A stretch of DNA of 64,000 nt from Vibrio gelatinilyticus (GCF_022836845.1 NZ_JAJNNZ010000009.1:1-64000), one strand, 5' to 3'. Positions 51,367 through 61,048 are shown, counted from the stretch's first letter. The notes: generated from the sequence alone by a model not told the origin. Numbers and translations: made by a program.

Positions 51367-51755
51367 TCAGTCGAGAGATTTCTTAAATCGTAAAGAGGCG
51401 ACGACGAGGCCCACTAAGGTGAAGGCCCCGAGCCATAATGTGTCTTGCCAAAGTTCCGACAAATCTGTGCCTCGAAGAATGATCCCTCGAATCATTCGCA
51501 TATAGTGGGTGGCGGGTAGCACTTCGGATATCCACTGGGCAGCTACTGGCATTCCTTCATAGGGAAACATAAAGCCAGACAGCAAGATAGAAGGTAGCAA
51601 GATAAACACGGTCATTTGCATAGCTTGTCATTACGTATGGGCTATGGTCGAAATCACTAAACCTAACGCTAAACTTGATGAAATAAACAGAAGACTACCA
51701 AGCAGGATCTGGCTAATGTCGCCGTTAACGGGAACATCAAAAATCAGATAGCAAG
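51367..51755 (-). pseudogene. Remnant of an ABC-2 type permease gene
   Basis: The minus strand encodes MQMTVFILLPSILLSGFMFPYEGMPVAAQWISEVLPATHYMRMIRGIILRGTDL and a final membrane helix, the C-terminal end of ABC-2 permeases. Upstream in the same frame is DVPVNGDISQILLGSLLFISSSLALGLVISTIAHT, then two stop codons (TAA TGA at about 51627-51632), then QAMQMT. Relatives have two ordinary residues here. No more homologous sequence is seen beyond about 51755. So the gene is truncated at its 5' end and also carries stops; it is a dead fragment. Confidence 0.78.
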
Positions 51756-51804
51756 GCTCAAAATAATCCCAATTATTTAAGTTACTATTTATAAAATAGA
51801 AAAC

Positions 51805-52452
51805 TTATAAGCAATTTAACAATGCTGAGACGTCTTCAAGCGATTCAAATAAATAGTCAGCGCTCTGCTGGCTATAGGGATCTTGCGGTGTCATATCTGG
51901 AATCATGGCAACAGTACACCCAGCTCGTTTTCCAGCCCTAACACCGTTGTTGGAATCTTCGAGCACAAGACAGCGCGAGGGTTTAAGATTGAGTTTCTGA
52001 CAGGATAGAAGGTAGCAATCGGGTTCTGGTTTCCCTTTGGCTACATCTTCAGCGGTAATAATAGTGTCAAATTGCTCAAGATACGTTGAGTGTGCGAAGT
52101 TGAATTGGGTGTCGGCAAGTCCAGAAGAAGTAACGAGAGCTTTACGAAGACCTTTTTCTGTTGCCAATTGAAATAAGCGGTGGAATCCAGGCTTAAAAGC
52201 AATACCACCACTCCTTGCCTTGTGAAAGTGTGCATCACGAATGCTCCGATAGGCATTTAAATCGAAATTGTGATCGTATAACTTAACGAGCATTTGCTCG
52301 CATTCATGATCTTGTATGCCGATAAAGCTTTGGTAGAAACTATCAGTCAATTCAAGTCCCATTTCCTGAGCGGCAAATTGCCAGCTGGTTTTGTAGAGCT
52401 GCTCTGTATCGAAAATCAGACCGTCCATATCGAATAGTAGTGCAGAAAACAT
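51805..52452 (-). CDS. HAD-superfamily phosphatase (beta-phosphoglucomutase-like)
   Basis: 215 residues from the ATG at 52452 (GGGAG upstream); a GTG 9 bases earlier is possible. Motif I is FDMDGLIFDTE with the nucleophile Asp and its partner, motif II is VTSSGLADT, the Lys is in AKGKPEPDCYLLSCQKL, and motif IV is CLVLEDSNNGVRAGKRAGC. The helical cap after motif I is of the C1 type. Family members dephosphorylate sugar phosphates, or isomerise glucose 1-phosphate. It lies divergent from the mannitol operon; a role against sugar-phosphate stress is plausible but inferred. Confidence 0.88.
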   Translation of the reverse strand: MFSALLFDMDGLIFDTEQLYKTSWQFAAQEMGLELTDSFYQSFIGIQDHECEQMLVKLYDHNFDLNAYRSIRDAHFHKARSGGIAFKPGFHRLFQLATEKGLRKALVTSSGLADTQFNFAHSTYLEQFDTIITAEDVAKGKPEPDCYLLSCQKLNLKPSRCLVLEDSNNGVRAGKRAGCTVAMIPDMTPQDPYSQQSADYLFESLEDVSALLNCL

Positions 52453-52932
52453 ACACGACACTCCCTTCCTAAATTGACCAAAAGCAACCCTATTTACCTT
52501 CCCATATTGAACCTGAAATGGAAAGGTTTAGTGATGTAATTAAATTACAGCATTTTTCAAAAAAACATTGCCTGAGTATTTTTCTAGCCATTATCGACCG
52601 CTAATTGAGCTAAAAATCGATTGCGCTTTGATGAATTGGTCATTTATGTGAACCGAATCACAATAAATATAGCGGGGTGGGGGTGTGAAATGTGATCTGG
52701 GTCTATATTGATTGAGAGTTATTCGTATTGGTGTGGCTATGTAATTTATTGACAGTGGTATTTTGTGATCTGAGTCTCTCATGGTTATCTGTCGATATCT
52801 CTATATGGTGATCGTTATCACTAATTTTGCGTAATTTCCAGTTTTTAGAAATCTTGTGTTACTTTTTTATGGTCTCTTGCAAAACATTTTGGTCAAAGAA
52901 GACCATTCAATAACGAATACGAGGATACCCTT
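52453..52932. promoter_or_regulatory. mtlA promoter and leader region
   Basis: 480 bases. CRP-type sites: GGTGATCGTTATCACT at 52807-52822 (good symmetry), and TGTGATCTGGGTC (about 52691) and TGTGATCTGAGTC (about 52763) as repeated weaker half-sites. A long hairpin lies at 52869-52906. The ribosome site GAGG lies 11 bases before the mtlA ATG. Confidence 0.6.
52869..52906. ncRNA. Long hairpin in the mtlA leader; candidate site of an MtlS-like antisense RNA
   Basis: ATGGTCT and AGACCAT, together with inner CAAAA and TTTTG, form an extended stem in the 5' untranslated region. In V. cholerae the small RNA MtlS is transcribed antisense to the mtlA leader and represses it. Position fits, but I cannot show a promoter here, so the RNA itself is only a possibility. 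Confidence 0.3.
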
Positions 52933-54807
52933 ATGTTATCTCCTGAAGCGAAAATCAAAGTTCAAAACTTTGGTCGTTTCCTCTCCAACATGGTGATGCC
53001 AAATATTGGCGCATTCATCGCTTGGGGTTTGATTACGGCACTGTTTATTCCAACCGGTTGGATCCCAAATGAAACCCTGAGTTCCATGGTAGGACCGATG
53101 ATCACTTACTTGTTACCATTATTGATCGGTTATACCGGTGGTAAAATGGTAGCTGGTGATCGCGGTGCGGTTGTTGGTGCTGTAACAACGATGGGTGTCA
53201 TCGTTGGTACCGATATTCCGATGTTTATGGGTGCAATGATTGTAGGCCCATTAGGTGGCTTGGCGATCAAAAAATTTGATACTGCCGTTGAGGGCAAAAT
53301 TAAAAGTGGTTTTGAGATGTTGGTTAACAACTTCTCAGCTGGCATTATCGGTATGCTATGCGCCATTTTAGCTTACATCGTTATCGGTCCTGCTGTTAAA
53401 ATTCTATCAACAGGCCTAGCCGGCGGCGTTGGTTTCCTCGTTGATGCAGGTCTGCTTCCACTTACCTCAATTTTTGTTGAACCTGCAAAAATCCTTTTCC
53501 TGAATAACGCGATCAACCATGGTATTTTCTCTCCGCTTGGAATCCAGCAAACGGAAGAATTTGGACGTTCAATCTTCTTCTTAATTGAAGCGAACCCAGG
53601 CCCTGGTCTTGGACTGCTACTTGCTTACATGTTCTTCGGACGTGGTAATGCGAAGCAGTCAGCACCAGGTGCAATTATTATCCACTTCTTTGGTGGTATT
53701 CATGAGATTTACTTCCCTTATGTATTGATGAATCCACGATTAATTCTAGCGGTTATCGCTGGTGGTATGACTGGCGTATTTACTCTGACTATGTTTAACG
53801 CAGGCCTTGTATCGCCAGCGTCACCGGGCTCTATTTTCGCTGTATTACTAATGACTCCTAAAGCTGCATTTATTGGCGTAATTCTGTCAGTAATTGCCTC
53901 TGCTGCTGTTTCTTTCACTGTCGCTGCGTTGTTATTGAAAACTCAAAAGCAAACTGACGATGAAGAAGATTCACTAGAGCAAGCTGCAAATCAAATGAAA
54001 AGCATGAAAGCGTCGTCTAAAGGCCAATCTGGTGACCTGTCTGCTGTTCGCAAAATCATCGTAGCGTGTGATGCGGGTATGGGATCAAGTGCTATGGGTG
54101 CAAGCTTACTGCGTAAGAAAGTAGAAGCAGCGAACCTTGATATCTCGGTCACTAACCTTGCTATCAACAGTCTCCCTGACGATGCTGATATTGTTATTAC
54201 TCATAAAGATTTGACTGACCGTGCTCGTAATCACGCAGCAAATGCGCAGCATATCTCCCTTAACAACTTCTTAGACAGTGCTATGTACGACGGCCTTGTG
54301 GCTGACTTGGTTGGAGCAGTAAAAGTAAAAAAGCCTGAAGCACCAGTGGACAATAGCTCTAGCGAAAATGGAACGCTAAAGCTTTCAAATGAAAATATCT
54401 TCTTGGGAATGGAATCAACATCCAAGGAAGACGTTATCAAGTTTGCTGGTGAGCAACTCGTAAAACTTGGTTATGTAGAACCGCAATATGTTGAAGGCAT
54501 GTTGGCTCGTGAAGAGTTGGTTTCTACATACTTAGGTGAGTCGATTGCAGTACCTCACGGCACTATTGAGGCAAAACAATTTGTAAAATCAACTGGCATC
54601 GTATTTTGTCAATTCCCCCAGGGTATTCAGTGGGGTGAAGATGAAGACGATGTAGCAAAAATGGTGATCGGTATTGCGGCGCAAGGTGATGAACATATTC
54701 AAGTTATCACCGCCATTACGAATTCACTTGATGATGAAGACGCGATTGAATGTTTGAAGTCTACCTCGAACGTTGAGGATGTACTGAGAATACTGAATGG
54801 TAAGTAA
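52933..54807 (+). CDS. mtlA: PTS mannitol transporter, EIICBA
   Basis: 624 residues (E. coli 637). An IIC membrane part (~1-335) with FGRFLSNMVMPNIGAFIAWGLITALF and the family GIHEIYFPYVLMNPRLI motif; then IIB (~370-460) with phosphorylated Cys379 in CDAGMGSSAMGAS; then IIA (~480-624) with phosphorylated His542 in VPHGTIEAKQ. It imports mannitol and delivers it as mannitol 1-phosphate. All phosphorylation residues are present. First gene of mtlA-mtlD-mtlR, with a hairpin between mtlA and mtlD. Confidence 0.96.
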   Translation: MLSPEAKIKVQNFGRFLSNMVMPNIGAFIAWGLITALFIPTGWIPNETLSSMVGPMITYLLPLLIGYTGGKMVAGDRGAVVGAVTTMGVIVGTDIPMFMGAMIVGPLGGLAIKKFDTAVEGKIKSGFEMLVNNFSAGIIGMLCAILAYIVIGPAVKILSTGLAGGVGFLVDAGLLPLTSIFVEPAKILFLNNAINHGIFSPLGIQQTEEFGRSIFFLIEANPGPGLGLLLAYMFFGRGNAKQSAPGAIIIHFFGGIHEIYFPYVLMNPRLILAVIAGGMTGVFTLTMFNAGLVSPASPGSIFAVLLMTPKAAFIGVILSVIASAAVSFTVAALLLKTQKQTDDEEDSLEQAANQMKSMKASSKGQSGDLSAVRKIIVACDAGMGSSAMGASLLRKKVEAANLDISVTNLAINSLPDDADIVITHKDLTDRARNHAANAQHISLNNFLDSAMYDGLVADLVGAVKVKKPEAPVDNSSSENGTLKLSNENIFLGMESTSKEDVIKFAGEQLVKLGYVEPQYVEGMLAREELVSTYLGESIAVPHGTIEAKQFVKSTGIVFCQFPQGIQWGEDEDDVAKMVIGIAAQGDEHIQVITAITNSLDDEDAIECLKSTSNVEDVLRILNGK

Positions 54808-54838
54808 AGTGGGTCTTACTCATCGCTCCTAAGTGAAA

Positions 54839-54871
54839 GAGGCCAACGTTCCCCCTGTTGGCCTCATTTTT
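54839..54871 (+). terminator. Hairpin between mtlA and mtlD
   Basis: GAGGCCAAC and GTTGGCCTC form a perfect 9-bp stem, followed by ATTTTTGATTTT. It is a partial terminator that should make mtlD less abundant than mtlA. Confidence 0.8.
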
Positions 54872-54918
54872 GATTTTATCTTTTTGTTTTTTTACTTAAT
54901 TATTTAGGAAGACGTCTT

Positions 54919-56067
54919 ATGAAAGCATTACATTTTGGCGCAGGTAATATCGGTCGTGGCTTTATCGGAAAACTACTTGCAGATGCAGGCATTCACGTAA
55001 CATTTGCAGATGTAAACGAAACCGTAGTTAACGCTCTGATTGAACGTCAGTCCTATCCTGTAAAAATCGTTGGTGAAGATGTAGTAGTACAAGAAGTAAC
55101 AAATGTTACTGCAGTAAACTCGACCAGCAGCGATATTATCGACCTTATCGCTAGCGTCGATATGGTGACAACAGCAGTAGGTCCAACGGTACTGAAGATC
55201 ATTTCTAAGTCAGTAGCGCAAGGTATTGAAAAGCGTGCTGCAAATGGCAATACCGCACAACTTAACATCATCGCATGTGAAAACATGGTGCGTGGCACTA
55301 GCCAGCTAAAAGCAATGATTTTTGAGCACCTTGCAGAAGATATTAAAGCATTTGCAGAGGCGAACATTGGCTTTGTTGATTCTGCAGTCGACCGTATCGT
55401 ACCACCGGCAGAAGAGGGGGAAACGGATCCTCTAGCGGTAACGGTTGAAACCTTTAGTGAATGGATAGTAGATCAAACTCAGTTTGTTGGTGATATCCCT
55501 GCGATTGCAGGTATGGAGTGTACCGACAATCTAATGGCATTCGTTGAGCGTAAACTGTTCACACTTAACACAGGTCACCTAATTACTGCGTATCTTGGTG
55601 TACTAGCCGGTCATGAAACCATTAAGGATTCTATTGAAGATGAAGCCATTCGTGCAGACGTAACGGCAGCAATGCAAGAGAGTGGTGAGGTTCTGATTCG
55701 TCGCTATGGTTTTGATGCTGATGCACACGCAGCTTATATTCAGAAAATTTTGGGTCGTTTTGCAAACCCATACCTTCGTGATGAAGTTGACCGTGTTGGT
55801 CGTCAGCCAATCCGTAAGTTAAGTCCACAAGATCGTTTGATAAAGCCTCTTAATGGCACACTTGAGTATGACTTACCTAATGAACACCTGCTTAAAGGCA
55901 TTGCTGCTGCGTTTCTCTATAAAAATAATGATGATCCTCAAGCCGTTGAATTACAAGCAATGTTCTCTGAACAAGGTTTCGAAAAGACACTCGCACACTA
56001 TTCTGAGCTGAATATTGATTCAAATATTGTTAAACTAGCACATCAAGCGTATTTAGCCCTAAAATGA
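54919..56067 (+). CDS. mtlD: Mannitol-1-phosphate 5-dehydrogenase
   Basis: 382 residues, the same as E. coli MtlD. N-terminal NAD site [25 protein letters not shown], then [27 protein letters not shown] and the catalytic-lysine motif [19 protein letters not shown]. It oxidises mannitol 1-phosphate to fructose 6-phosphate with NAD. The ribosome site is AGGAAG. Its stop TGA overlaps an ATG (ATGA) that begins an upstream in-frame reading of mtlR, but a terminator lies in between. Confidence 0.96.
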   Translation: MKALHFGAGNIGRGFIGKLLADAGIHVTFADVNETVVNALIERQSYPVKIVGEDVVVQEVTNVTAVNSTSSDIIDLIASVDMVTTAVGPTVLKIISKSVAQGIEKRAANGNTAQLNIIACENMVRGTSQLKAMIFEHLAEDIKAFAEANIGFVDSAVDRIVPPAEEGETDPLAVTVETFSEWIVDQTQFVGDIPAIAGMECTDNLMAFVERKLFTLNTGHLITAYLGVLAGHETIKDSIEDEAIRADVTAAMQESGEVLIRRYGFDADAHAAYIQKILGRFANPYLRDEVDRVGRQPIRKLSPQDRLIKPLNGTLEYDLPNEHLLKGIAAAFLYKNNDDPQAVELQAMFSEQGFEKTLAHYSELNIDSNIVKLAHQAYLALK

Positions 56068-56078
56068 TTGTTGTATCA

Positions 56079-56106
56079 GGTGCCATGCAAATGGCACCTT
56101 TTGTTT
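56079..56106 (+). terminator. Terminator between mtlD and mtlR
   Basis: GGTGCCAT and ATGGCACC form a perfect 8-bp stem with a 4-base loop, followed by TTTTGTTTT. It argues that mtlR starts after it, at 56118, and gets less transcript. Confidence 0.85.
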
Positions 56107-56117
56107 TACGAGATGTT

Positions 56118-56651
56118 ATGCCTATACACCCGAGCAATGAAACTGAATTACTGGAAGCCTTGTCAGAAGCCAAAGATGCTAGTGAATGTCTAATGGCAGC
56201 TTACGACGCTATCGATGATACGCTCGATACGTTGATTAACAGTATATTTCACAAAGACGACTATGCAGTAAAATATGTCGTTGATCCTTTGCTCAGTAAT
56301 GATGGGCCATTAGGCGGAATATTAGTTCGTGCAAAACTGCTATTGGGGCTTGGTGTAATATCAAAAGAAGTCTTTGATGATATAGATATCTTTGTCACGT
56401 TGAGAGAGTGGACAAAGCATCAAGACAATAAGGTCAGCTTTACTGAAATTGACGTGTTGTTTGAGCTTAATAAAATCAGCGCGATACAAAAGATGATGCC
56501 TATTGAATACGATGCAACTGTTGCAGAAACATTGGACGAACCGATGCTCAACATGTATTTGGAAAGACATTACCAACGTGTAAAATCTACGATAACTCTT
56601 GCCATCACCGAACTGGTCAATACCTTGTGTAGAGACAACCCCCTTATGTAA
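56118..56651 (+). CDS. mtlR: Mannitol operon repressor MtlR
   Basis: 177 residues from the ATG at 56118 (MPIHPSNETELLEALSEA), which fits the family start; the frame is open back to 56064 but runs through the terminator. Motifs: DDYAVKYVVDPLLSNDGPLGGILVRAKLLLGLGVISKEVFDDIDIFVTLREWTKHQD, FTEIDVLFELNKISAIQKMMPIEYD. The fold is all-alpha without a classical helix-turn-helix; MtlR represses mtl genes by an indirect or unclear mechanism. Third gene of the mannitol operon. Confidence 0.9.
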   Translation: MPIHPSNETELLEALSEAKDASECLMAAYDAIDDTLDTLINSIFHKDDYAVKYVVDPLLSNDGPLGGILVRAKLLLGLGVISKEVFDDIDIFVTLREWTKHQDNKVSFTEIDVLFELNKISAIQKMMPIEYDATVAETLDEPMLNMYLERHYQRVKSTITLAITELVNTLCRDNPLM

Positions 56652-56946
56652 GTCAGACACTCTCTATTTATGGGAGTGTCTATGCCCACTTTTTACATCT
56701 ACATCAACTCCTGTGATTCAGTCGAGAGCCTCAATAAAAGCCTTCTCCTTCGTGACCATCTACCTTGCCGCTAGTTTCCTAATTCATCCCAACGTTTAAT
56801 TATAGCTTGTATTTTATTTCGAATCGAAACCCAAGGGTTCACCAAAACCTTCTCAGCCTCTCTAACTTTCGATGCAACATTTGGTTTGCCTAATTAGTTC
56901 CGGTGTGAAATAATTAATCAATTATTAAATTTCGAAGTGAAACTTA
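56652..56946. promoter_or_regulatory. Gap between mtlR and the DeoR-type gene, with TTTCG repeats
   Basis: 295 bases. AGACACTC and GGAGTGTCT (about 56655-56682) form the mtlR terminator hairpin. TTTCGAATCGAAA (56817-56829, perfect palindrome), CTTTCGATG (about 56867) and TTTCGAAGTGAAA (56930-56942, just before the ATG) look like operator half-sites of a DeoR-family protein, which commonly recognises TTTC/GAAA-type words. Confidence 0.5.
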
Positions 56947-57717
56947 ATGCGAAAACGAAATACACAGGTCAGACGCCATTCAATTGCACAACTTGTTCAG
57001 GAACAGGGTCAAGTCACCGTAGAAGAATTATCGCTACGCTTTGACACTTCAGAAGTGACGATTAGAAAAGATCTGACATCGCTGGAGCGGAATGGGCAGC
57101 TATTGAGACGTTATGGTGGTGCCGTATCATTGCCACAAGAGGCTGTTGATGAAGTACTCAATGAAACGGCCATGGCTTCAGCTACGAAAGAAAGCATCGC
57201 TATTGCTGCCGTTGAGTTGATTCGAGACCACAATCGATTGCTCATAGACTGTGGCAGTACAACAGGTGCATTAGTGTCGCGCTTAAATGGCAAAAAAGGC
57301 CTCGTAGTGATGACTAACTCTTTGTCTCTCGCGAATGCGATCAATGAGCTCGAAAGTGAGCCTACGTTATTGATGACAGGTGGCACATGGGACAACCATT
57401 CTGAGTCTTTTCAAGGAAAGGTTGCTGAATCGGTGCTGCGTTCTTATGACTTTGATCAGTTGTTTGTTGGCGCTGATGGCGTGGATCTTGAGCGTGGTAC
57501 AACAACATTCAATGAGCTAGTTGGATTGAGCAACGTGATGGCCGAAGTCGCTAGAGAAGTCATCGTTATGATTGAATCCGAGAAAATTGGCCGAAAAATT
57601 CCTAATATGGAATTAGCATGGGATGTCATTGATGTACTCGTAACGGATGCTGGCTTGTCTGTGGATTACAAAGAAAAAATCGAATCTCACGGCGTAAAAG
57701 TGATTTGCGCTAAATAG
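56947..57717 (+). CDS. DeoR-family regulator next to glmS
   Basis: 256 residues. N-terminal DeoR helix-turn-helix (RRHSIAQLVQEQGQVTVEELSLRFDTSEVTIRKDLTSLERNGQLLRRYGGAV), then the sugar-phosphate sensing domain with DCGSTTGALVSRL, VMTNSLSLANAI, LLMTGGTWDNHSESFQG, and FVGADGVDLERGTTTFNELVGLSNVMAEVA. These are typical of AgaR/GlpR-type repressors that bind phosphorylated sugars. It precedes glmS by 78 bases and in the same direction, so it probably regulates amino-sugar synthesis in response to glucosamine 6-phosphate or a related compound. Confidence 0.88.
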   Translation: MRKRNTQVRRHSIAQLVQEQGQVTVEELSLRFDTSEVTIRKDLTSLERNGQLLRRYGGAVSLPQEAVDEVLNETAMASATKESIAIAAVELIRDHNRLLIDCGSTTGALVSRLNGKKGLVVMTNSLSLANAINELESEPTLLMTGGTWDNHSESFQGKVAESVLRSYDFDQLFVGADGVDLERGTTTFNELVGLSNVMAEVAREVIVMIESEKIGRKIPNMELAWDVIDVLVTDAGLSVDYKEKIESHGVKVICAK

Positions 57718-57795
57718 AATAATTTCCCCTTGTCTTTATGATTTGCTTGCGCTCATAAGGGGAAGTAAAAAAAAACATAATTGGAGTAATAAACT

Positions 57796-59628
57796 ATGTG
57801 TGGAATTGTTGGTGCGGTAGCACAAAGGGACGTCGCTGAAATCTTAGTCGAGGGTCTACGTCGTTTAGAATATCGCGGATATGATTCGGCAGGCGTTGCT
57901 GTTGTTGATTCAAGTTTAGAATTAAAACGTGTTCGTCGTCTGGGTAAGGTACAAGAACTCGCTGATGCTGTTGATTCACAAGATGTGACTGGCGGAACAG
58001 GTATTGCACACACGCGCTGGGCAACGCACGGCGAACCTTCTGAAGCGAACGCTCACCCACACGTATCAGGCGATATCGCTGTTGTACACAATGGCATTAT
58101 CGAAAACCACGAAGAATTGCGCGCAATGCTTCAAGAACGTGGTTACGTATTCCAATCTCAAACCGACACTGAAGTGATTGCTCACCTTGTAGAGTGGGAG
58201 CGTCGCACGTCTGAAACCTTGGTTGAAGCATTACAAAAGACCGCAACTCAACTAGATGGTGCCTACGGTACAGTTGTGGTTGATCGTAAAGACCCAAGCC
58301 GCATTGTAGCTGCTCGCTCTGGTAGCCCGATTGTTATCGGTTTTGGTGTGGGTGAGAACTTCCTGGCGTCAGACCAACTTGCACTGCTTAGCGTGACGCG
58401 TCGATTCATGTACCTGGAAGAAGGTGATGTAGCAGAAATCACTCGTCGTGAAGTGAAAGTACTTGATGTAGAGGGTAACCCTGTTGAGCGTGAAATCACA
58501 GAATCTAACGCAGAACATGATGCGGGTGACAAAGGTCAATATCGCCACTTTATGCAAAAAGAGATTTACGAGCAGCCTCGCGCGCTAATCAACACTATGG
58601 AAGGTCGCATTACTGATAAAGCGGTAGTGACTGAAGCGATTGGTGTGAATGCGGTAGATATCTTGCAGAAGGTTGAGCACGTACAAATCATCGCATGTGG
58701 TACATCGTACAACTCGGGTATGGCGGCGCGTTACTGGTTTGAATCTATGGCTGGAGTAAGCTGTGACGTGGAAATTGCTTCTGAGTTCCGTTACCGCGAC
58801 TTCGTTGTACGTCCAAACAGTTTACTAGTGACACTATCTCAATCAGGTGAAACGGCCGATACGCTAGCGGCACTTCGTTTAGCGAAAGAGAAAGGCTATA
58901 TGGCAGCAATGACAATCTGTAACGTTGCTGGCTCTTCACTTGTGCGTGAATCTGACTTTGCGTTTATGACCCGCGCAGGTACTGAGATCGGTGTAGCGTC
59001 AACAAAAGCGTTTACCACCCAGCTAGCAGCAATGCTAATGATGGTAGTGTCAATTGCTCGCCTTCAAGAACGCATGACAGAAGAGCGTGAAGCTGAAATC
59101 GTCAAGTCACTGCACGAACTGCCTGCAAACATCGAGAAAGCGCTGGCATTTGATAAAGAAATTGAAGCACTGGCAACAGACTTCGCTGACAAGCACCACA
59201 CGCTCTTCCTTGGTCGCGGTGAGTACTACCCAATCGCGATGGAAGCCTCTTTGAAACTAAAAGAGATCTCATACATCCACGCTGAAGCGTATGCAGCGGG
59301 TGAGCTTAAGCACGGCCCTCTAGCTCTGATTGATGCTGATATGCCAGTCGTTGTCGTTGCACCAACGAACGATCTCCTAGAGAAGCTGAAGTCAAACATT
59401 GAAGAAGTACGTGCTCGTGGCGGCCTGTTGTATGTATTTGCAGATGAGAAAGCCGGCTTTGAAGGCGACGAAAACATGAAGATCATCCAAATGCCTCATG
59501 TTGACGACATTATCGCTCCAATCTATTACACCGTACCAATGCAACTGTTGTCTTACCATGTTGCATTAATCAAAGGGACTGACGTTGACCAACCGCGTAA
59601 CCTAGCGAAAGCGGTAACGGTTGAGTAA
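57796..59628 (+). CDS. glmS: Glutamine-fructose-6-phosphate aminotransferase GlmS
   Basis: 610 residues (E. coli 609). The first residue after Met is Cys, the glutaminase nucleophile ([36 protein letters not shown]); [17 protein letters not shown] and [12 protein letters not shown] follow. The C-terminal half has two SIS domains ([49 protein letters not shown]) and the motif [11 protein letters not shown], ending [10 protein letters not shown]. It makes glucosamine 6-phosphate, the entry to cell-wall amino sugars. No glmS ribozyme is present (those are found in Firmicutes); control is probably by the DeoR-type neighbour. Confidence 0.97.
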   Translation: MCGIVGAVAQRDVAEILVEGLRRLEYRGYDSAGVAVVDSSLELKRVRRLGKVQELADAVDSQDVTGGTGIAHTRWATHGEPSEANAHPHVSGDIAVVHNGIIENHEELRAMLQERGYVFQSQTDTEVIAHLVEWERRTSETLVEALQKTATQLDGAYGTVVVDRKDPSRIVAARSGSPIVIGFGVGENFLASDQLALLSVTRRFMYLEEGDVAEITRREVKVLDVEGNPVEREITESNAEHDAGDKGQYRHFMQKEIYEQPRALINTMEGRITDKAVVTEAIGVNAVDILQKVEHVQIIACGTSYNSGMAARYWFESMAGVSCDVEIASEFRYRDFVVRPNSLLVTLSQSGETADTLAALRLAKEKGYMAAMTICNVAGSSLVRESDFAFMTRAGTEIGVASTKAFTTQLAAMLMMVVSIARLQERMTEEREAEIVKSLHELPANIEKALAFDKEIEALATDFADKHHTLFLGRGEYYPIAMEASLKLKEISYIHAEAYAAGELKHGPLALIDADMPVVVVAPTNDLLEKLKSNIEEVRARGGLLYVFADEKAGFEGDENMKIIQMPHVDDIIAPIYYTVPMQLLSYHVALIKGTDVDQPRNLAKAVTVE

Positions 59629-59680
59629 TGTGATGTGCTCTTGATTAGATAGTGTATGAGAGTAATAAAGTATCATACTA

Positions 59681-59716
59681 AAAAGGCAGCGAAGATTCGA
59701 TCTCGCTGCCTTTTTG
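59681..59716 (+). terminator. Rho-independent terminator of glmS
   Basis: AAAAAGGCAGCGA and TCGCTGCCTTTTT form a long stem. It lies about 55 bases after glmS and just before the insertion sequence. Confidence 0.9.
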
Positions 59717-59801
59717 CTGTTTACTCTAGCGCGTTAATTAGATGGTACGCCCCACACCTAAACTAAACTCAGCATTGTCGCTGAACTTCGGGAGTACCAT
59801 C

Positions 59802-60818
59802 ATGTCGACTATAAAAACCATTGGTATTGATTTAGGTAAATCTACATTTCATATTGTTGGTCATGACTATTCAGGCCGCCAACTCTATCGACACAAGTTT
59901 TCTAGAGCGAAGCTTCTTCAGTTTATCTCGGTTCATGAGCCTGTAACGATAGCTATGGAGGCTTGCTGTGGAGCACATTGGCTGGCAAGACGGTGCCAGG
60001 AGTATGGACATTAAGTAAAGCTCATTCCTCCGCAATATGTAAAGCCTTATGTTAAGAGTCATAAGAATGATTTTATCGATGCAGATGCGATTGCCGAAGC
60101 TGCGACTCGACCAAGAATGAGGTTTGTTTCTCCTAAGACCGAACAAGCGCAACTAGGGGTTGTGATTCGAAGAATTAGAACAGGCTATATTCGGGAGCGA
60201 ACCGCGACGATGAACCGCATTAGTTCTATCCTCACTGAATTTGGCTTCAGTTTTCCGCGTGGACACGCAAACATGAAACGACTTTTTCAGTGGCTTGCTG
60301 ACACTGGTCAAGCTGTACCTTCGCTTCTTATCTTTGAGTTAAGGAATCAGCTCGATCACTACCAACATCTAAACGATAAGATTAAAGAGCAGGATAAGAA
60401 ACTAGAAACTTTGAATAGTGAAAATGAGCTTTTCTCCATGTTGCAAACAATACCTGGAGTTGGACCAATGACTGCGGCATGCTGTATATCGTCTGTATCT
60501 AATCCAAAAGACTTTACCAATGGTCGAAACTTCGCCGCATGGTTAGGACTCGTCCCATTTCAGTATTCAACTGGAGGGAAACCAAGAATGCTTGGTATAT
60601 CAAAACGGGGAAATAAAGAGTTAAGGGAACTGTTTGTACATGAAGCTAGAGCTGTGATGTGGCGAGATGAAACGGCAGAACGATATTTTGGCTCTTGGCT
60701 GACAGATTTGAAGCGCAGAAAGCCTTTCAATGTCGCATTAGTTGCCTTGGCAAATAAGCTAGCAAGAATAGCCTGGTCGGTAATGACTACTCACAAAACG
60801 TTCGAAATAAGACTATAA
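59802..60818 (+). pseudogene. IS110/IS1111-family transposase, one nonsense codon
   Basis: The frame from ATG 59802 is open to 60818 except for a TAA at 60012-60014, which falls in CQEYGH-stop-VKLIPPQYVKPYVKSHKNDFIDADAIAEAA. Relatives have Gln or Glu here, so CAA or GAA changed to TAA. Otherwise all parts are intact: IGIDLGKSTFHIVG (first catalytic Asp), AMEACCGAHW (Glu), NDFIDADAI (Asp), a coiled-coil middle, and the C-terminal QTIPGVGPMTAACCISSVSN, GLVPFQYSTGGKPRMLGISKRGNKELR with the conserved Ser. 338 codons would be the full length. The ribosome site is GGGAG. A point mutation, readthrough or sequencing error could each explain it. Confidence 0.88.
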
Positions 60819-61036
60819 CTCAAATTTACATATGAAAATGAAAGATGACAAAACGGTTAGACCACCAGATTGAAGACCTGATGGACAGAGCAGCATTAAA
60901 AGTGCTTTCACGTTTTTGAGGACAATCTGGCGCGGATCTCATCATAGAGCTGAGGCTATGGGAAGTAAGTCTCAATTAGACTCTGAATACATTAGCGCAA
61001 ACCAACTCTGTTATTTTGAGTTTTTACTTGCAAAAC
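60819..61036 (+). ncRNA. IS right end: candidate bridge-RNA region
   Basis: 218 bases without a gene between the transposase stop and the right inverted repeat. In IS1111-group elements the bridge RNA that pairs with target and donor DNA is encoded in the right end. Several short hairpins can be drawn here (for example CCACCAGATT with later GACCTGATGG). I did not identify the guide loops, so this is by position only. Confidence 0.4.
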
Positions 61037-61048
61037 GGGGCGTACCAT

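Larger units (their letters stand above)
59742..61048 (+). mobile_element. IS110-family insertion sequence, IS1111-type ends
   Basis: Perfect 12-bp inverted repeats close the element: ATGGTACGCCCC (59742-59753) and GGGGCGTACCAT (61037-61048). The interior is one transposase gene (59802-60818) with a DEDD N-terminal and a Transposase_20 C-terminal domain. The left end is short (60 bases) and the right end long (about 220 bases). Inverted repeats near the tips, plus a long right end, mark the IS1111 group. No target duplication is apparent, as expected for the family. The transposase has one stop codon. Confidence 0.9.

Noticed and set aside
56599..56799. 66-residue frame after mtlR
   Set aside because: It overlaps the mtlR end in another frame and runs through the hairpin; no motif is seen.
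57718..57795. glmS ribozyme upstream of glmS
   Set aside because: The 78-base gap is too short and lacks the expected structure; such ribozymes belong to Firmicutes.
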